The translations under genes were made by a program, and so were the position numbers. Positions 42,973 to 53,689 of a stretch of DNA of 64,000 nucleotides are shown piece after piece; positions within the stretch are counted from its first letter, which is position 1; each line of letters starts with the position of its first letter. A model generated the notes under the pieces. That model was not told where the DNA came from. It ran no database searches and was given only the letters and a program-made list of their open reading frames with translations. This stretch comes from Maylandia zebra (taxonomy: Eukaryota; Chordata; Actinopteri; Cichliformes; Cichlidae). The stretch lies in the NCBI RefSeq assembly GCF_041146795.1, contig NC_135170.1, forward strand, positions 36,104,159 through 36,168,158, read 5' to 3'.

Positions 42973-45900
42973 TCATGCCTGAAGTTTAATTTTAGCAAGT
43001 ACGCCTAAAAACGCTATTCCCACGAACAGCATCATACCAACTACAGCTCCAACCCCAGCTCCTGTTGTAGGCGTCAGCTCGCCACCACAAATAAAATACC
43101 CTGCTGCACAGCCGACAGCCATTCCAATCAAACCACACCGGTCATAAAAAGAGCGCCACTCTTCTTCTGGCTTTGGTTTTGTTTCCTTTCGTGTTTTCAG
43201 AGCTTCCTCAGCCTCCTGGAGCATCTTAGACGTGTAGAAAGGTTGACATTTTTCTCCCGTCATCTTGTTTATAATCCCCAGCAGCTCGTCGAGTTGAGAC
43301 CCTTGTTGTTCGTCTCTAATGTTAAAAACAAAGTATCTTTGCTGGAACTGATCGGTTAATCTTCTGAGGGATTTCAGTGTTTCCTGCATGAAAGCGGCGT
43401 CGATTTCCTTCCTTTTAGTGGTGAACACCACTATAGTGTAGTCCACTGCCTGTTTACCAAACGTGTCCTGAAAAGTCTTCAGTGCGTCTAATTTCTCTTG
43501 TGAGATCTCTTTAAACCTCTCCACGAACAGGAAGACATGAGGACCAGGTTCAGCATGTTTGATGGACCGCTTGATCTCTTCCACCACTTCCTCTCCATCA
43601 TCAGCTACTTTAAACAGACCTGGAGTGTCAACAACAACCACGTCTCGACCCGTGATGGTCTTTCTTTCCTTACGGCACTTCTTTGAGTCCTTATCAGAAG
43701 TGAATATTTCTCTGTTGCCCAGGATGATGCCTCCTAGAGTACTTTTACCCTGTCCACGCTGTCCATACAGGACGATCCTCAGCTCACCTGTTGGAAGAAC
43801 GTCAGTGAGAATTATGATCACTCACTTCAAATACAGTTATTACTTCAAATTCATCGATCTATCAGTCTCAACCCTGATGTGGGTCACTTCTCATCTTTTG
43901 AACCCAAAATGTTTAATCGAAAAGCTGTTAAACCCTTTAAAGCAGATATGCTGCATTTGGTCAGACGTGGATATTGTTTGACATTAAAAATGTTGCTTTT
44001 AAGTAATTTTTCTAAAAACTAAACACGTAAAAAAAACTGTTAAAAGTCATTCAGCCTCCGGTTTTGGTTCTGCGCTTGAGCCCAATCCCTATTCTCGGGC
44101 CATTGAGCCATGCCAATAAATCCTCATCTGAACTTAATCCCTCCACTAGAGGGCAGTACAACCACCTGCTCTAATTAAATGGGTTGCAAACTGCCAGTAA
44201 AACAGAAGAAGATGAAAGAGAAATGAAATAATAGTCATGCTGTGAGAGAGCGCAGCACGTAATGGCAATAGATAAATATTTGAAAAGAAAAAGTCAGTCT
44301 GAGAAAACTCTGATCCAGATGATCCAGAGTTTTTTTGGTGGTGTGATTTCTCTGAAGTGAAATATAGATTGGTAAACACCGGTCTTAGGATTGTTGCCAT
44401 TCCTCCTCCTCATCCTGTGATTGGAAGAGTCTGATAGTTGACTCAGGGGTGTCAAAAGTGCAGGAGGGACTGATGAAGAGGCCAAGCTGCTAGCAAGTCA
44501 GCTACAAGATAAACTACCATAGTGAATCCCTAAAACAGAGCGAATCAACAGAGACTGTGCTTTGGAAAAAAGTATGTGATGATTACACTATGAAATAAGA
44601 AGTTATCAGTACGTTTTTCATTGAAATGGCTACAAAAACACCACTGTGTGCTGTAACAGGAAGTGACCCACTACCACAGAAAGAGCCAACACCATTTAGA
44701 AGAGAGAGGCCTGATGCAATAATCCATATTTCACTGTTTTATCACTTGGTGCAGGACGTTATATTTTTCTTTCTTTGTGATTTTTTTGGTATTTTTTAAT
44801 GTTTTTGCAGTTTTTTGGTTTCGTTTTTTTTTAGGTGTGCGAGCTGACACAGTCCTGCAGAGCTGCGGTCCTGCTGCTTTTTGATGCATCTCTATAACAC
44901 AGCTGAATCAAATGGTTGGATTACCTCTTGTTTGGCAAAGACCTGGCAACAAGCTATTCATTTGATTCAGGTGTGTCAGAATAAGAATGTGTCTAAAAGC
45001 TGCAGGACGGTACCTCTGCAGGACTCGAGTTGGACACCCCTGCCCTGAGGGGACGGGGTTTGGGGGTAACAGGAGGAGAGAAGCTGCAGAGAGGCGACTG
45101 CAACTCTGCTTCCTGGTCCCAACTCTGGAGATTCATGGTTTTGGGCAGCTTAATACATTTCAGCAGATTTCTAGAAATGAGAGCTGCTACAAATCACAGG
45201 GCTGAACACACAATACACGGTTCAGTTTACTTCTCTTAACTGGCTGGTTTATTTGTAACTGAGAATAGAAACTCCAGAGTCGATTCCACAGAATTCTACC
45301 TTCTTAACTTCTTGTCTACATCTGCTTGTAAAGGTTGGTGCAGCTCTGTTTAAAGGTCTCACTTGGAGAGATGAACTCTTTTTATCACTCTTATCAGTCA
45401 CAAATTTTGTTGCTATATATAGTTTGACATTTTGAATTTAGGGCACTGAAGCATCGTTTTGACATCACAGAAATATAAATTAACTGACAGATTTTGTACC
45501 TCAGCAAGATACTGAGAAGCTGATTTCGTTTCTTGTAGAAATAATTCTGCAGTGCTGTTTGTATTGGTCCCAAACACTATCAGAGTTATGGTTAGTTAAG
45601 CATGCTGACAGAGTTTGAAGAGAGCCGGTCGAGTCCTCATATGGATCGATGTGAACTTGTGTTAAATGTAATGTTATCATCAGAATACATGTTGAATTTA
45701 AAGGAATTGTTCATGAATCATTAAATGGCTTCTGTCCAAATATATATGAGATCATTAATGGTAACACACAGATCTGAAACTAAACAGGCTGATGAGGCAT
45801 TCAGTCACCGTGCTGTCCATGCAGCCATATCGGCCTCAAGGCTGAACAAAACAAATTCACCCTGATAACGACGGTGTTTAGTCTGTTCCTCCCCGACGCA

Positions 45901-46736
45901 AGGCCACCTGGGTCGGCTGGAGGACTGTTTACTTAGCCTGGCAGGGCGAAGGACACGGTCTCAGCTAAACTCAGGACACACACACTGATACACACTCATC
46001 CTCCCGTTCCAAACGCCTTCGATGCTTGTCTCCTCCCGGGCAGATGGCGGTCGACTGGACCAGCGCAGACATGCTTGCAGGACCGGACGCGCCATCTACA
46101 CCGGCTCTCACCTTTACCCGCCCCTGTTGCTGTCTTGTGTCTCTGGGGTGCATCGACAGTCACGTGCTTTTTGTGCTGGGGTGTTTTTTCTGTTCTCCCA
46201 CTAGGTGCTCAGTCTGAGTGGAGTGTTTTTCTCCTCCTCTCACCTCATGTTATGTATTTTCGTTGTTTTTTCCTGTCAGCCTACCTCTCTGACGTCTCCC
46301 AGTCTGATGTTTGTGTAAAGTTTGTTCAGAGGGTTCCTTTGTAAGTGTGCATGCACCATTAGCGTGCTGCCTGCTGTAACCCATAATTTCCTTCAGGATT
46401 AATAAAGTGATTCTGATACTAAATAAACTTCCCTCGTCTACAGCAGCTCACTCAGTCACTGCATTCGTCTCCAGTGAAAACGTCTCTAAATGCTGCTCGG
46501 TACTAATCAGGCTTCAAACCGAACATAAAGGAACAATCTAACATCTCTGAACCAAACATCTGTCCAGATGAGCTGCTGCTGGTTTGTTTCAGGAATTAAT
46601 TACTATCCCAAATATCAAACTAAACTCCACCCAGTGATCCTCCACCCTGAGTAGGATAACTTCACTTACCCATGTTTTCTGGATTTTCATCATAAATAGG
46701 AATCCTGGAGCACGTCGATAGCTTAGTATAGCTCAT
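42973..46736 (-). CDS. GIMAP C: AIG1-family GTPase with glycine-rich membrane tail, two exons
   Basis: Minus-strand exons 46736-46670 and 43787-42973 (882 nt, 293 residues). Donor ATGG|GTAAGT at 46669; acceptor TTCTTCCAACAG| before 43787; the split codon makes Gly23. Exon 1 encodes MSYTKLSTCSRIPIYDENPE. AIG1 domain: G1 GQRGQGKS (31-38), G3 DTPG (76-79), conserved box HVFLFVERFKEISQEKLDAL and FQDTFGKQA, G4 region FTTKRKEID, G5-like FNIRDEQ. A charged linker (TRKETKPKPEEEW) precedes two hydrophobic glycine-rich stretches (about 242-286) around CGGELTPT, as in GIMAP B. The 2.9-kb intron holds MITE and L2 debris. A possible poly(A) signal is TTTATT on + at 42629. The pseudogene at 1063-1245 is its closest relative here. 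Confidence 0.94.
44835..45047. mobile_element. Degenerate hAT-type MITE, same family as 47015-47238
   Basis: GTCCTGCAGAGCTGCGGTCC near the left and GCAGGACTCGAGTTGGACAC near the right are inverted, with the internal GATTCAGGTGTGT block of the 47015 copy. It lies in the GIMAP C intron. Confidence 0.65.
45048..45205 (-). mobile_element. L2/Maui-like LINE ORF1/ORF2 junction fragment
   Basis: Reverse-complement match to about 17400-17550 (AACTCTGGAGATTCATGGTT against CAACTCTGGATAGTCATATT; TTTCTAGAAATGAGAGCTGC). Confidence 0.75.
46190..46425 (+). mobile_element. LINE 3'-tail-like fragment
   Basis: It ends TTCAGGATTAATAAAGTGAT TCTGATA, typical of LINE 3' termini. No coding part was recognised. 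Confidence 0.35.
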
Positions 46737-46749
46737 GTTGGCGTTTCTG

Positions 46750-46804
46750 TCTCACCTCTACATCACAATCAGTTATTTGTTTCCTCCTCACAACACTTCA
46801 CCAG
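46750..46804 (-). promoter_or_regulatory. GIMAP C leader with blocks shared with GIMAP B
   Basis: On minus, GAAGTGTTGT, GAGGAAAC and TAGAGGTGAGA appear in the same order as upstream of the GIMAP B ATG. This is seen directly; function is inferred. Confidence 0.45.
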
Positions 46805-47014
46805 TCTGAGGGGTGAAAAAAAGTGCGTCAAGTAAAGTGTATTTCCACACGTCTGGTTCCTCACCCCTAACCTCACAGTTACATCCCTGCATGAAGACAT
46901 CGTAGTAACACACCATGTGTTAATAGTTTCATCAGCTAAAGTGTCCTGTGAGTGCAGAAAGTCGGCTAAACACAGTTTTTACATTCTGGAACATGTTTTG
47001 CTCTCTTTCTAAGC

Positions 47015-47238
47015 CACAGTGTCCAACTCCAGGCCTCGAGGGCCGGCGTCCTGCAGGCTTTAGATGTGTCCTGCTCCAACGCAGCTGATTCACATGGCTA
47101 AATGACCTCCTCAGCATATCTTGAAGTTCTCCAGAAGCCTGGTAATGAACTGATCATGTGATTCAGGTGTGTTGGCCTGGGGTGAGATCTAAACCCTGCA
47201 GGACACCGGCCCTCGAGGCCTGGAGTTTGACACCCGTG
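47015..47238. mobile_element. 224-bp hAT-type MITE with perfect 8-bp target duplication
   Basis: Inverted ends about 43 bp long (left contains CCAGGCCTCGAGGGCCGG, right its complement). TTCTAAGC is duplicated on both sides (47007-47014, 47239-47246). Related copies: 44835-45047 and 49976-50095. Confidence 0.93.
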
Positions 47239-47513
47239 TTCTAAGCTCTTCGGGCTGTATCATCACAGAATTTGATCACATAAATTCTCAGACCTGAACA
47301 ACTGCAGTAAAGATGACACCACGTGTAACACGTGCTTTCTACCATGGCGTCCCCTCTCCACTTTGCATTTTGTTGTTGTTTCTGTGTGGCCTGCAAAATG
47401 TGAAGTCTCTGCTGGTGTACGATTGGCAAACAGTTCTGGAGCTTCATCTGTCTGCTGTCAAACTAGTACAGTTCCACCATGAGGGGCCAGATTGTTCCAT
47501 CCCATTCTTGGAT

Positions 47514-47889
47514 TGTCACAGCCCTGGGTCGGTGACTCAATGTTTTCTGTATTATTATTTTAATTTGTTATCTCTAGTGTGTAAAATAAGTTTAGTTCAG
47601 TGCCTCTGAGTTTTGTCTATGGATTTCCTGTTTTACTTTGAAGGTCTGTGCCTTGTGTTTCCTGACCTGCTCCTCGTTCCCCTGTGTTCCTGTCTGTATT
47701 TATACTGTGTGTCCTTCAGTGGTCGTTGTCATGTCGTACCACCATTTCTGCCGGTGTGCTCCGTTCCTTTGTTATTTCAGTTTTGTATTTTGGCCAGCAA
47801 TAAAGCTGAGGGTTTTTTAGGTTCACTTTTGCCTCCAAGAGTCCTGCACTTGGGTCCTTTTCCTGCCTGCCTGCACACAGACTATGACA
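47514..47889 (+). repeat. Probable solo LTR
   Basis: 376 bp starting TGTCACAGCC and ending TATGACA, with a TATA-like TATTTATACTG and AATAAAGCTG inside. Flanking pentamers TGGAT/GGGAT agree at four of five bases. No internal retroviral sequence adjoins it. Confidence 0.65.
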
Positions 47890-47894
47890 GGGAT

Positions 47895-48560
47895 ACTGGT
47901 TTTCATCTACCAACCTCCAGGATCACCTCCCTGGATGAAGTGTGACAGACAGCAGCTCTGACTGTGAAGTCATAGCTATCCTGGCCCAAAAGAAATCCTT
48001 GCTAGTTGGATCCGGTGAACTCCTGGCTGGATACCTGTCTTTGACTGGTATCCAGCGATTCTACCTCCACGCTCCTACCCACTACACCTGCGCTGGTGAG
48101 GAGCACATCTCCAGAACTTGTGGCATCGGGTGTGCATTCCCCTCACCTCTGCTGTTTTGGATGTATTTGCCCTCTGGATGGGTCTGGTGAATGCCAGATC
48201 AATCATATCAATCATTACTGAATCCTGGATGTCTCCTGGTGAGTCCAGAACCTTCTGAGAGCTGTGACCATGTGACTCTTTGTTTTTAAAATCCCCATGG
48301 GATTAGCGACTGTGTTCAAGTGACTTCTAGGGGGAAATTGTGCTAAGATGTGACAAAGTTTTAATTGTCGGGAACTTTAATATCCACATTTGTTGTCCTA
48401 AGAAGCCTCTGGTGAAGGACTCTTTAGATTTAGTGGACTCTTTTAATCTATTTCAATCAGTAGATAGTTCTTCTGAGGAACATGTGCACACTTTGGATCT
48501 TGTTGTATCCGTCATCAACTTGGAAATTGGTGATGCAGTGTTTTCTGACCTGTTTTAACT
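47895..48560 (+). mobile_element. LINE endonuclease fragments
   Basis: VFIYQPPGSPP, GLVNARSI...TESWMSPGE and VLIVGNFNIHICC are endonuclease-domain blocks of an L2/Rex-type LINE. They appear out of order or deleted. Confidence 0.6.
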
Positions 48561-48689
48561 GACTTTGTTACTAAACTGTGCGTTCCTGCAAGGCGCTGCC
48601 GTGCGATGGATGGATGGGTGGGTGGGTTGTCCATTTCTTGATGAAAACATGTAAACTGTTCTGTTTTGTCAAACTTCTCTATGATGCCT

Positions 48690-49480
48690 TCTTTATCTAA
48701 ACTACCCAACTAAAGTCCTTCCTGGATGAACATGCAATTCTGGAAATGTTCCAGTCTGGGTTTAATGTTCGATTGTGGAGCAGCAGCTGCTCTACTCTGA
48801 GCCCCTCCCGGATGGCCGAACTTCTCACCCTATCTCTAAGGGAGAGGCCAGCCACCCTTCGGAGGAAGCTCATTTCTGCCGCTTGTATCCGAGATCTCGT
48901 TCTTTCGGTCACTACCCACAGCTCGTGGCCATAGGTGAGGGTAGGTCGACCAGTAAATTGAGAGCTTCGCTTTTATACTCAGCTCTCTCTTCACTACAAC
49001 AGACCGGTAATCACTGCAGCCGCTGCACCAATCCGTCTGTCGATCTCCTGCTGCCTTCTCCCATCATTCGTGAACAAGACCCCGAGATACTTGAACTCTG
49101 TCACTTGGGGCAGGAACTCATCCCTGACCTGGAGTGGGCACTCCACCCTTTTCCGGCTGAAAACCATGGCCTCAGATTTGGAGGTGCTGATCTTTATTCC
49201 CACTGCTTCATACTCTGCTGCGAACCGTTCCAAGGCGCGCTGGAGGCCTTCACCTGATGAAGCCAACAGGACCACATCATCCGCAGAAAGCAGAGATGAG
49301 ATCCTGAGACCACCCAGGTGAAAGCCCTCCGCCACTTGGCTACGCCTACAAATTCTGTCCATAAAAATTACAAACAGAATCGGTGACAAAGGGCAGCATG
49401 GGGGATCCCATCACCCACTAGGAAGGAGGAGTGTGAGTTCCCTGTAGTTGGAACACACCCTGTCTGGTCCAGGAGTTCTG
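48690..49480 (-). mobile_element. Rex3/RTE-like LINE, RT and C-terminal region
   Basis: Minus 49389-48994 holds SPILFVIFMDRICRRSQVAE, the catalytic-like LLSADDVVLLASSGEG, STSKSEAMVFSRK and FKYLGVLFTNDGR. 48912-48697 continues TRSRIQAAEMSFLRRVAGLS. A frame break separates them (about 48970-48990). This is the best reference copy for the other fragments of the family here. Confidence 0.8.
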
Positions 49481-49764
49481 CCCCTGATCTCTACACAACA
49501 TTGTCGATTCAGTTCAGTTAAATTCAAATCAAGTTTAATGAACTGAAGTGAATTTAATCAAATTACAATTGAAAGAACCGTGTAGCTGCTGTTTCTGTTT
49601 CCACTGCTAGTTTTGCAACCATGAGGTTTTAGTGTGACAATCCAATGTTCACACAGTAGCTTCTCTAATATGGTAAAATGATAAAACAATAACCTCAAAA
49701 TACTCAAGCATAGAATCAATTCATCCATGAACCAAGAAATATCTGATTAGAAACCAAGTTTCTA

Positions 49765-49975
49765 AGACATTTAGGGTCACGTGCAATGACCTCAGTTCTG
49801 TCTGAATTCAGAACTAGGAAATTACAGGTCATCCAGGTCTTTATATCTTTAAGACTTTCACACACCTTAAGTAATTGATATGTGCTATCTTCATGGACAG
49901 ATAGAGCTGGGTGTCATCTGCATAGCAGTGAAAATGTATGCTATGTCTTCTAATGATACTGCCTAAGGCAGGGGT
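49765..49975 (-). mobile_element. L2/Maui-like LINE RT fragment
   Basis: Near-identical to 11090-11290 (GACAGATAGAGCTGGGTGTC; ATGCTATGTCTTCTAATGAT). Confidence 0.85.
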
Positions 49976-50095
49976 GGTAACCCCAAGGCCTCTAGGGCAG
50001 GTTTTAGATCTCACCCTGGGTCAACACACATGAATCAAATGATTAGTTCATTACCAGGCCTCTGCAGAACTGAGGAGGTAATTTGGATTTGGATT
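49976..50095. mobile_element. Half copy of the hAT-type MITE
   Basis: Contains GGCCTCTAGGGCAGG, TTAGATCTCACCCTGGGTCA and ACACATGAATCAAATGATTA, matching one arm of 47015-47238. Confidence 0.6.
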
Positions 50096-50117
50096 CGCAA
50101 CTTTTCTTTTCTTTTCT

Positions 50118-50590
50118 AGGCTGAATGAACAAAATCTAAATTAGTGAGATGCCATTTCTGTCCACCTTACAAGTTATCTGTTTTAAAACATGTGTTTGAA
50201 AAAGGCCTGTGTGGGAGAGGTTTACACAAATGTCCCTTTATGAAAACTAACCACAGATTTCAGCTTCATCAAATATGCAGAAGTACCAAAAGAGAACTAA
50301 ACAAACTCTGCTGGGTTGTGGTGACAACTGATGTAAATTCAAACAATGTTCCATTTTCACACAAAGTTCTTTCTGTTGACTTTAATTTATCAATAAAATC
50401 TGTTTTCTGTTGCTTTTATAGAGCAGCAGGTAATAGGAAGAGTTTGATGCTCTATAAAAAAGCTCTCCATAAAACTAGATAAAACTAATCCCAGGTTTCT
50501 CTTCAGCTCTGTAGCCAGGCCGACAAAGAGCCAGAGCTCTGTGGCGTTAAGCATGACTTCATGAACTTCTTCACAAATAAAATCTGAACC
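50118..50590. repeat. Composite repeat, copy 1 (inverted L2 ends around a unique core)
   Basis: Nearly identical to 59180-59690. The left end is minus-strand L2 (GTGAGATGCCATTTC...), the core (about 50187-50420) is not L2, and the right end is plus-strand L2 (RKSLMLYKKALHKT). Related L2 is at 30950-31200. Confidence 0.75.
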
Positions 50591-51256
50591 ACTCGAGGAC
50601 ATTCCCCAAAGCCTCCACTGGCTTTCCTTCTTCCTATACTGGTTTTAAGGTGGTTTTAAGGCAGCGACCATTCCTGTGCTCACACTGGTACAGTAGAACC
50701 AGGAGTCCATCACAAATGGTTCAAATGACAGTAAATGTTTTGGCCAGCAGGGGGCGATGTGTGCACATCTCCAGAACAAACACCTTTTTTATTTGGAAGC
50801 AGTTGAAAGCTTCAAGGCTTCATCTGGACATCGCTGTTCCCCATCTCAGCGCTTTCTTTCTTTGGGATCCAACACGTGTTGATCACAATGATTGATAATC
50901 TGGTATAACAAGTAGTCTTGTTCAGAACGCTGCATTGTCTGTGTCGCTAAAAGTGGCCAGCAGGTGCCGCTGTGGAGCTCGCTGTGTCAGAGTGGAAACC
51001 ACATCTGTATGATACAGAGGCCAACTCAAAGTCAGCTTTTATCAGGCTTTTTTAGCATAAATATATTTGCACTCATTCTTTTCTGATGTTATACTTATAT
51101 ATATATAAAAGTGTGTTTTTGAATCGCCTTCATCAGCCGTGAGAAGACAGAGGTGTGTGGTCTAAACCACAACTTCTCTACAGCTGAGTGCTGTCTGAGG
51201 GAGGAACAGAAGCTGTGGGTCTCCACAGAGGAGCTGTGAGAGATGAAGCAACGGTG

Positions 51257-53674
51257 ATGAAAAGGTGTGAGAACATTAAGCTCTTACTGAGAAGCCTGCT
51301 TTTCACCTCTGTCTGCACCTCATGTTGGCGTGAGTAGAAACACAGCTTATTGATTTAATATCGTATTTATCTCATTACACTGAAAACTCCAAAGCTAAGT
51401 TGTTTCTGAAATTTCTTTCTCATCGATTTCTTTGGTCGTGAGTGATGACTTAATGTCTGTAAGTCTGGGTGTGATGTTTTTCATGTGGTGAAATGATCTG
51501 TGTAAAAGAGAACCTGACCATGGCGCCTTTATTTATGATAATAACTCACAGGTTTGTGTCTCTTGCAGCTGTTTCATCTGGCATGTTTGTTGTGACCCAG
51601 AGTCCAGATGTTTCTGTCATGGAGGGAGAGACAGTAAACATCACCTGCTGCTGGGCAGGAACGTTTGAAAGATTCAGAGTGAACTGGCTGAAAAATCAAA
51701 CAGTCATTAAGAGAGAGGCCAAATTAAATCAATCTCATGGGTCTCTGAAAAAGGAGGCAAAGACCTGCTCACCTTTGAACATTTCAAACATCAGAACAGA
51801 GGATTCAGGAACGTACATCTGTAAAGTGATTGTGGAGATTCCATCTTTAACTGAGGCTAAAGGAAATGGGACCATCATCACAGTCGGAGAGAAGACGATG
51901 AACAACAACAACCACACAGACTCCAGTAAGTGAACAGGTGACCAGCGCGCCTCCAAAATATGTGAATGTCGTCTTTTACAGGTTAAACGCTGTCACACAT
52001 TTGTTGTAGTGAAACTACGGTGATGATAAAGAACGAAGGAAGAGCTGACACACTGTAACGTGGGTTAGACTCAGTGGTTGAGAGGAGGCGACGCACTCAC
52101 GACCACACTGGTACTGGAAACTCCACAGTGCTCATCCTTTAATGAACACACTCTTCACCAACGTTACAAAGCTCGGCTGCTGTCTTATCATACATGAGTC
52201 GAGCCATAACATTACTCTGAGTTAGGGAGGTAAAGACATGAGGTCCGTCTCAGTGTGAGCATGGACACTGCCTTCTGTGGAGCGTCTCCCACACTCCACA
52301 GAGGGCAGTGGTGCACACTTGTGACATCACATTAACTTCAGTTGCGACTGTGCCTTGGGGGTGGGCAGACATCTGTCATCTCTGGCGCCGGTGCCCACAT
52401 CTCAATTTTAAATACATGTCGACATCGAGGGTTGTGAACGGGCCGTGCTGACTCCAGCTGTTATCTGGCAGAGGTTTGCTGGCTACATGGCTCGGTAGGG
52501 CACCTTCTGGGGCGTGGAGGGACCTCGGACCTCAGGTCTCTGGGCCCGAGGGCTCAGGTCACTCTAGCATAACTGGCTGCCAGCAGAGACCGCAGGCTCA
52601 TCGATGCAGCTTCTGCATCATGGTTGCTCGGTGACTCCCATCCAGAGTTCTCCTCAGCTCCTTTCTAGGTGGTTCTTCTTGGGCTGTCGTTCTCTGGGGG
52701 CCAGGTCTCCTCCGTGCCTGCTTCATGACCTGGGGGGCGGGGACTATTAGACACCTACATGGAGGAATCTTACGAACATAAGCGCGCTCACACACACAGG
52801 TCACAGACACTCTGTCTTGGTTGGCTGAGCCTCTAAACCAGTGGTGTCAAACTCAAATACACAGTGGGCCAAAATTCAAAACTGGAACAAAGTCGCGGGC
52901 TAACATTTATATGAAAAAAAATCTTCCTCCAGATATAAGAATGAATCTTTTCTTATGGACTCAAACAGGTTTTGCTGAAAAACTGAATATGGAACAAGCA
53001 AAGCTTAATACTAAACAATATATACATTAGCTGTATAATACCAGTAGGCCAGCTCTGATAGTAATTTGGTATGGCTTCGCGGGCCAAATGTAATTAGGCT
53101 GCGGGCCAAATTTGGCCTGCGGGCCAGAGATTGACACCTGTGCTCTATCAGTCCTGCGTGCTGCTCAGTAACATTCAGTATTTATTATTTACTGTTACGT
53201 CAGTTGGTCTGTGTTGGTCGTCGCTGTGCTGTTTTCTTTTTTGCTTGTTGTCTTTCTGTGCAGGTGATCAAACAAACTGCTGGTAACGCCCAACCTCTCT
53301 TTCGTTCCTGTGCCCGGTGCTGTCCATTCTCATTGTAATAACTCAACTAGAAAAAACCAAAATAAAAATAAATCACAATAATAACAATAAAGATCGAATA
53401 AAAAATGACAGTCAAGAAGTCCAGTATAGCAAATGATCCACTTAGGAACTGGAATCTTTTAGGCGTTTTCTTGGCCTTCAGACAATAATTCTGGTTGCTG
53501 CAGGGCAACGAATGAAGAGCTGAACTTTGTTTTGTGTGAATTTCAGCTCCTTCATCATCGCCTGTCATCTTCGTCCTGAGGAGTCTGCCCTTCATTCTCC
53601 TTGTTCTGATCTTCTGCTGCTTTAGAAACAAGTGGACCACATCACAGCGTCACAGGTCACTACAACACATCTGA
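51257..53674 (+). CDS. V-set immunoglobulin receptor (small type I membrane protein), three exons
   Basis: Exons 51257-51329, 51569-51925 and 53547-53674 (558 nt, 185 residues). Junctions: GGC|GTGAGT, CTCTTGCAG|, CCA|GTAAGT, TGAATTTCAG|. Exon 1 is a signal peptide (KLLLRSLLFTSVCTSCW). Exon 2 is one V-set domain: Cys51, Trp64, EDSGTYIC with Cys109, extra Cys52 and Cys91, six N-glycosylation sequons (48, 67, 78, 95, 124, 139), and a J-like GNGTIITV. Exon 3 gives a membrane segment with an Arg (VIFVLRSLPFILLVLIFCC) and a short basic tail without an ITIM. NITR- or CD8-like V-J receptors of fish are the nearest idea. An alternative terminal exon lies at 53264. The Ig domain is certain; exon 3 choice is less so. 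Confidence 0.8.
52030..52800. other. Intron stretch, GC-rich repeat-like, unassigned
   Basis: It looks dispersed in style (GGGGGCGGGGACTATTAG; GACCTCGGACCTCAGGTC), but I cannot name a family. Confidence 0.3.
52838..53143. mobile_element. Probable hAT-type MITE in the Ig receptor intron
   Basis: Left CAGTGGTGTCAAACTCAAAT and right GATTGACACCTGTG are inverted, and GGGCC blocks occur inside both ends. The flanking octamers CTCTAAAC and CTCTATCA agree only partly. Confidence 0.65.
53264..53436 (+). pseudogene. Alternative terminal exon of the Ig receptor with in-frame stop before its membrane segment
   Basis: After the acceptor TTTCTGTGCAG (53263) and in the phase left by the Ig exon, the frame reads SDQTNCW then TAA (53284-53286). 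The same frame stays open 49 more codons with a membrane-like stretch (SLSFLCPVLSILIVITQLEK) and a tail ending SQEVQYSK before TGA at 53434. Either the exon is broken, or it makes a secreted form. The stop is seen directly; the role is inferred. Confidence 0.55.
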
Positions 53675-53689
53675 ACCAGACTCTGTTAC

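Noticed and set aside
43788-43821. Start of GIMAP C at 43821 (MIIILTDVLP)
   Set aside because: This is intron sequence ahead of a good acceptor; the upstream exon at 46736-46670 supplies the start.
48775-49257. 160-codon plus-strand frame
   Set aside because: It is the antisense shadow of the Rex3/RTE-like LINE.
51493-51568. ATG at 51493 as the start of the Ig gene
   Set aside because: It lies in the intron above the acceptor TTGCAG; the signal-peptide exon at 51257 joins in phase.
53264-53282. 19-nt micro-exon in the Ig gene (donor CTG|GTAACG)
   Set aside because: It would shift the 53547 exon out of its membrane-coding frame.
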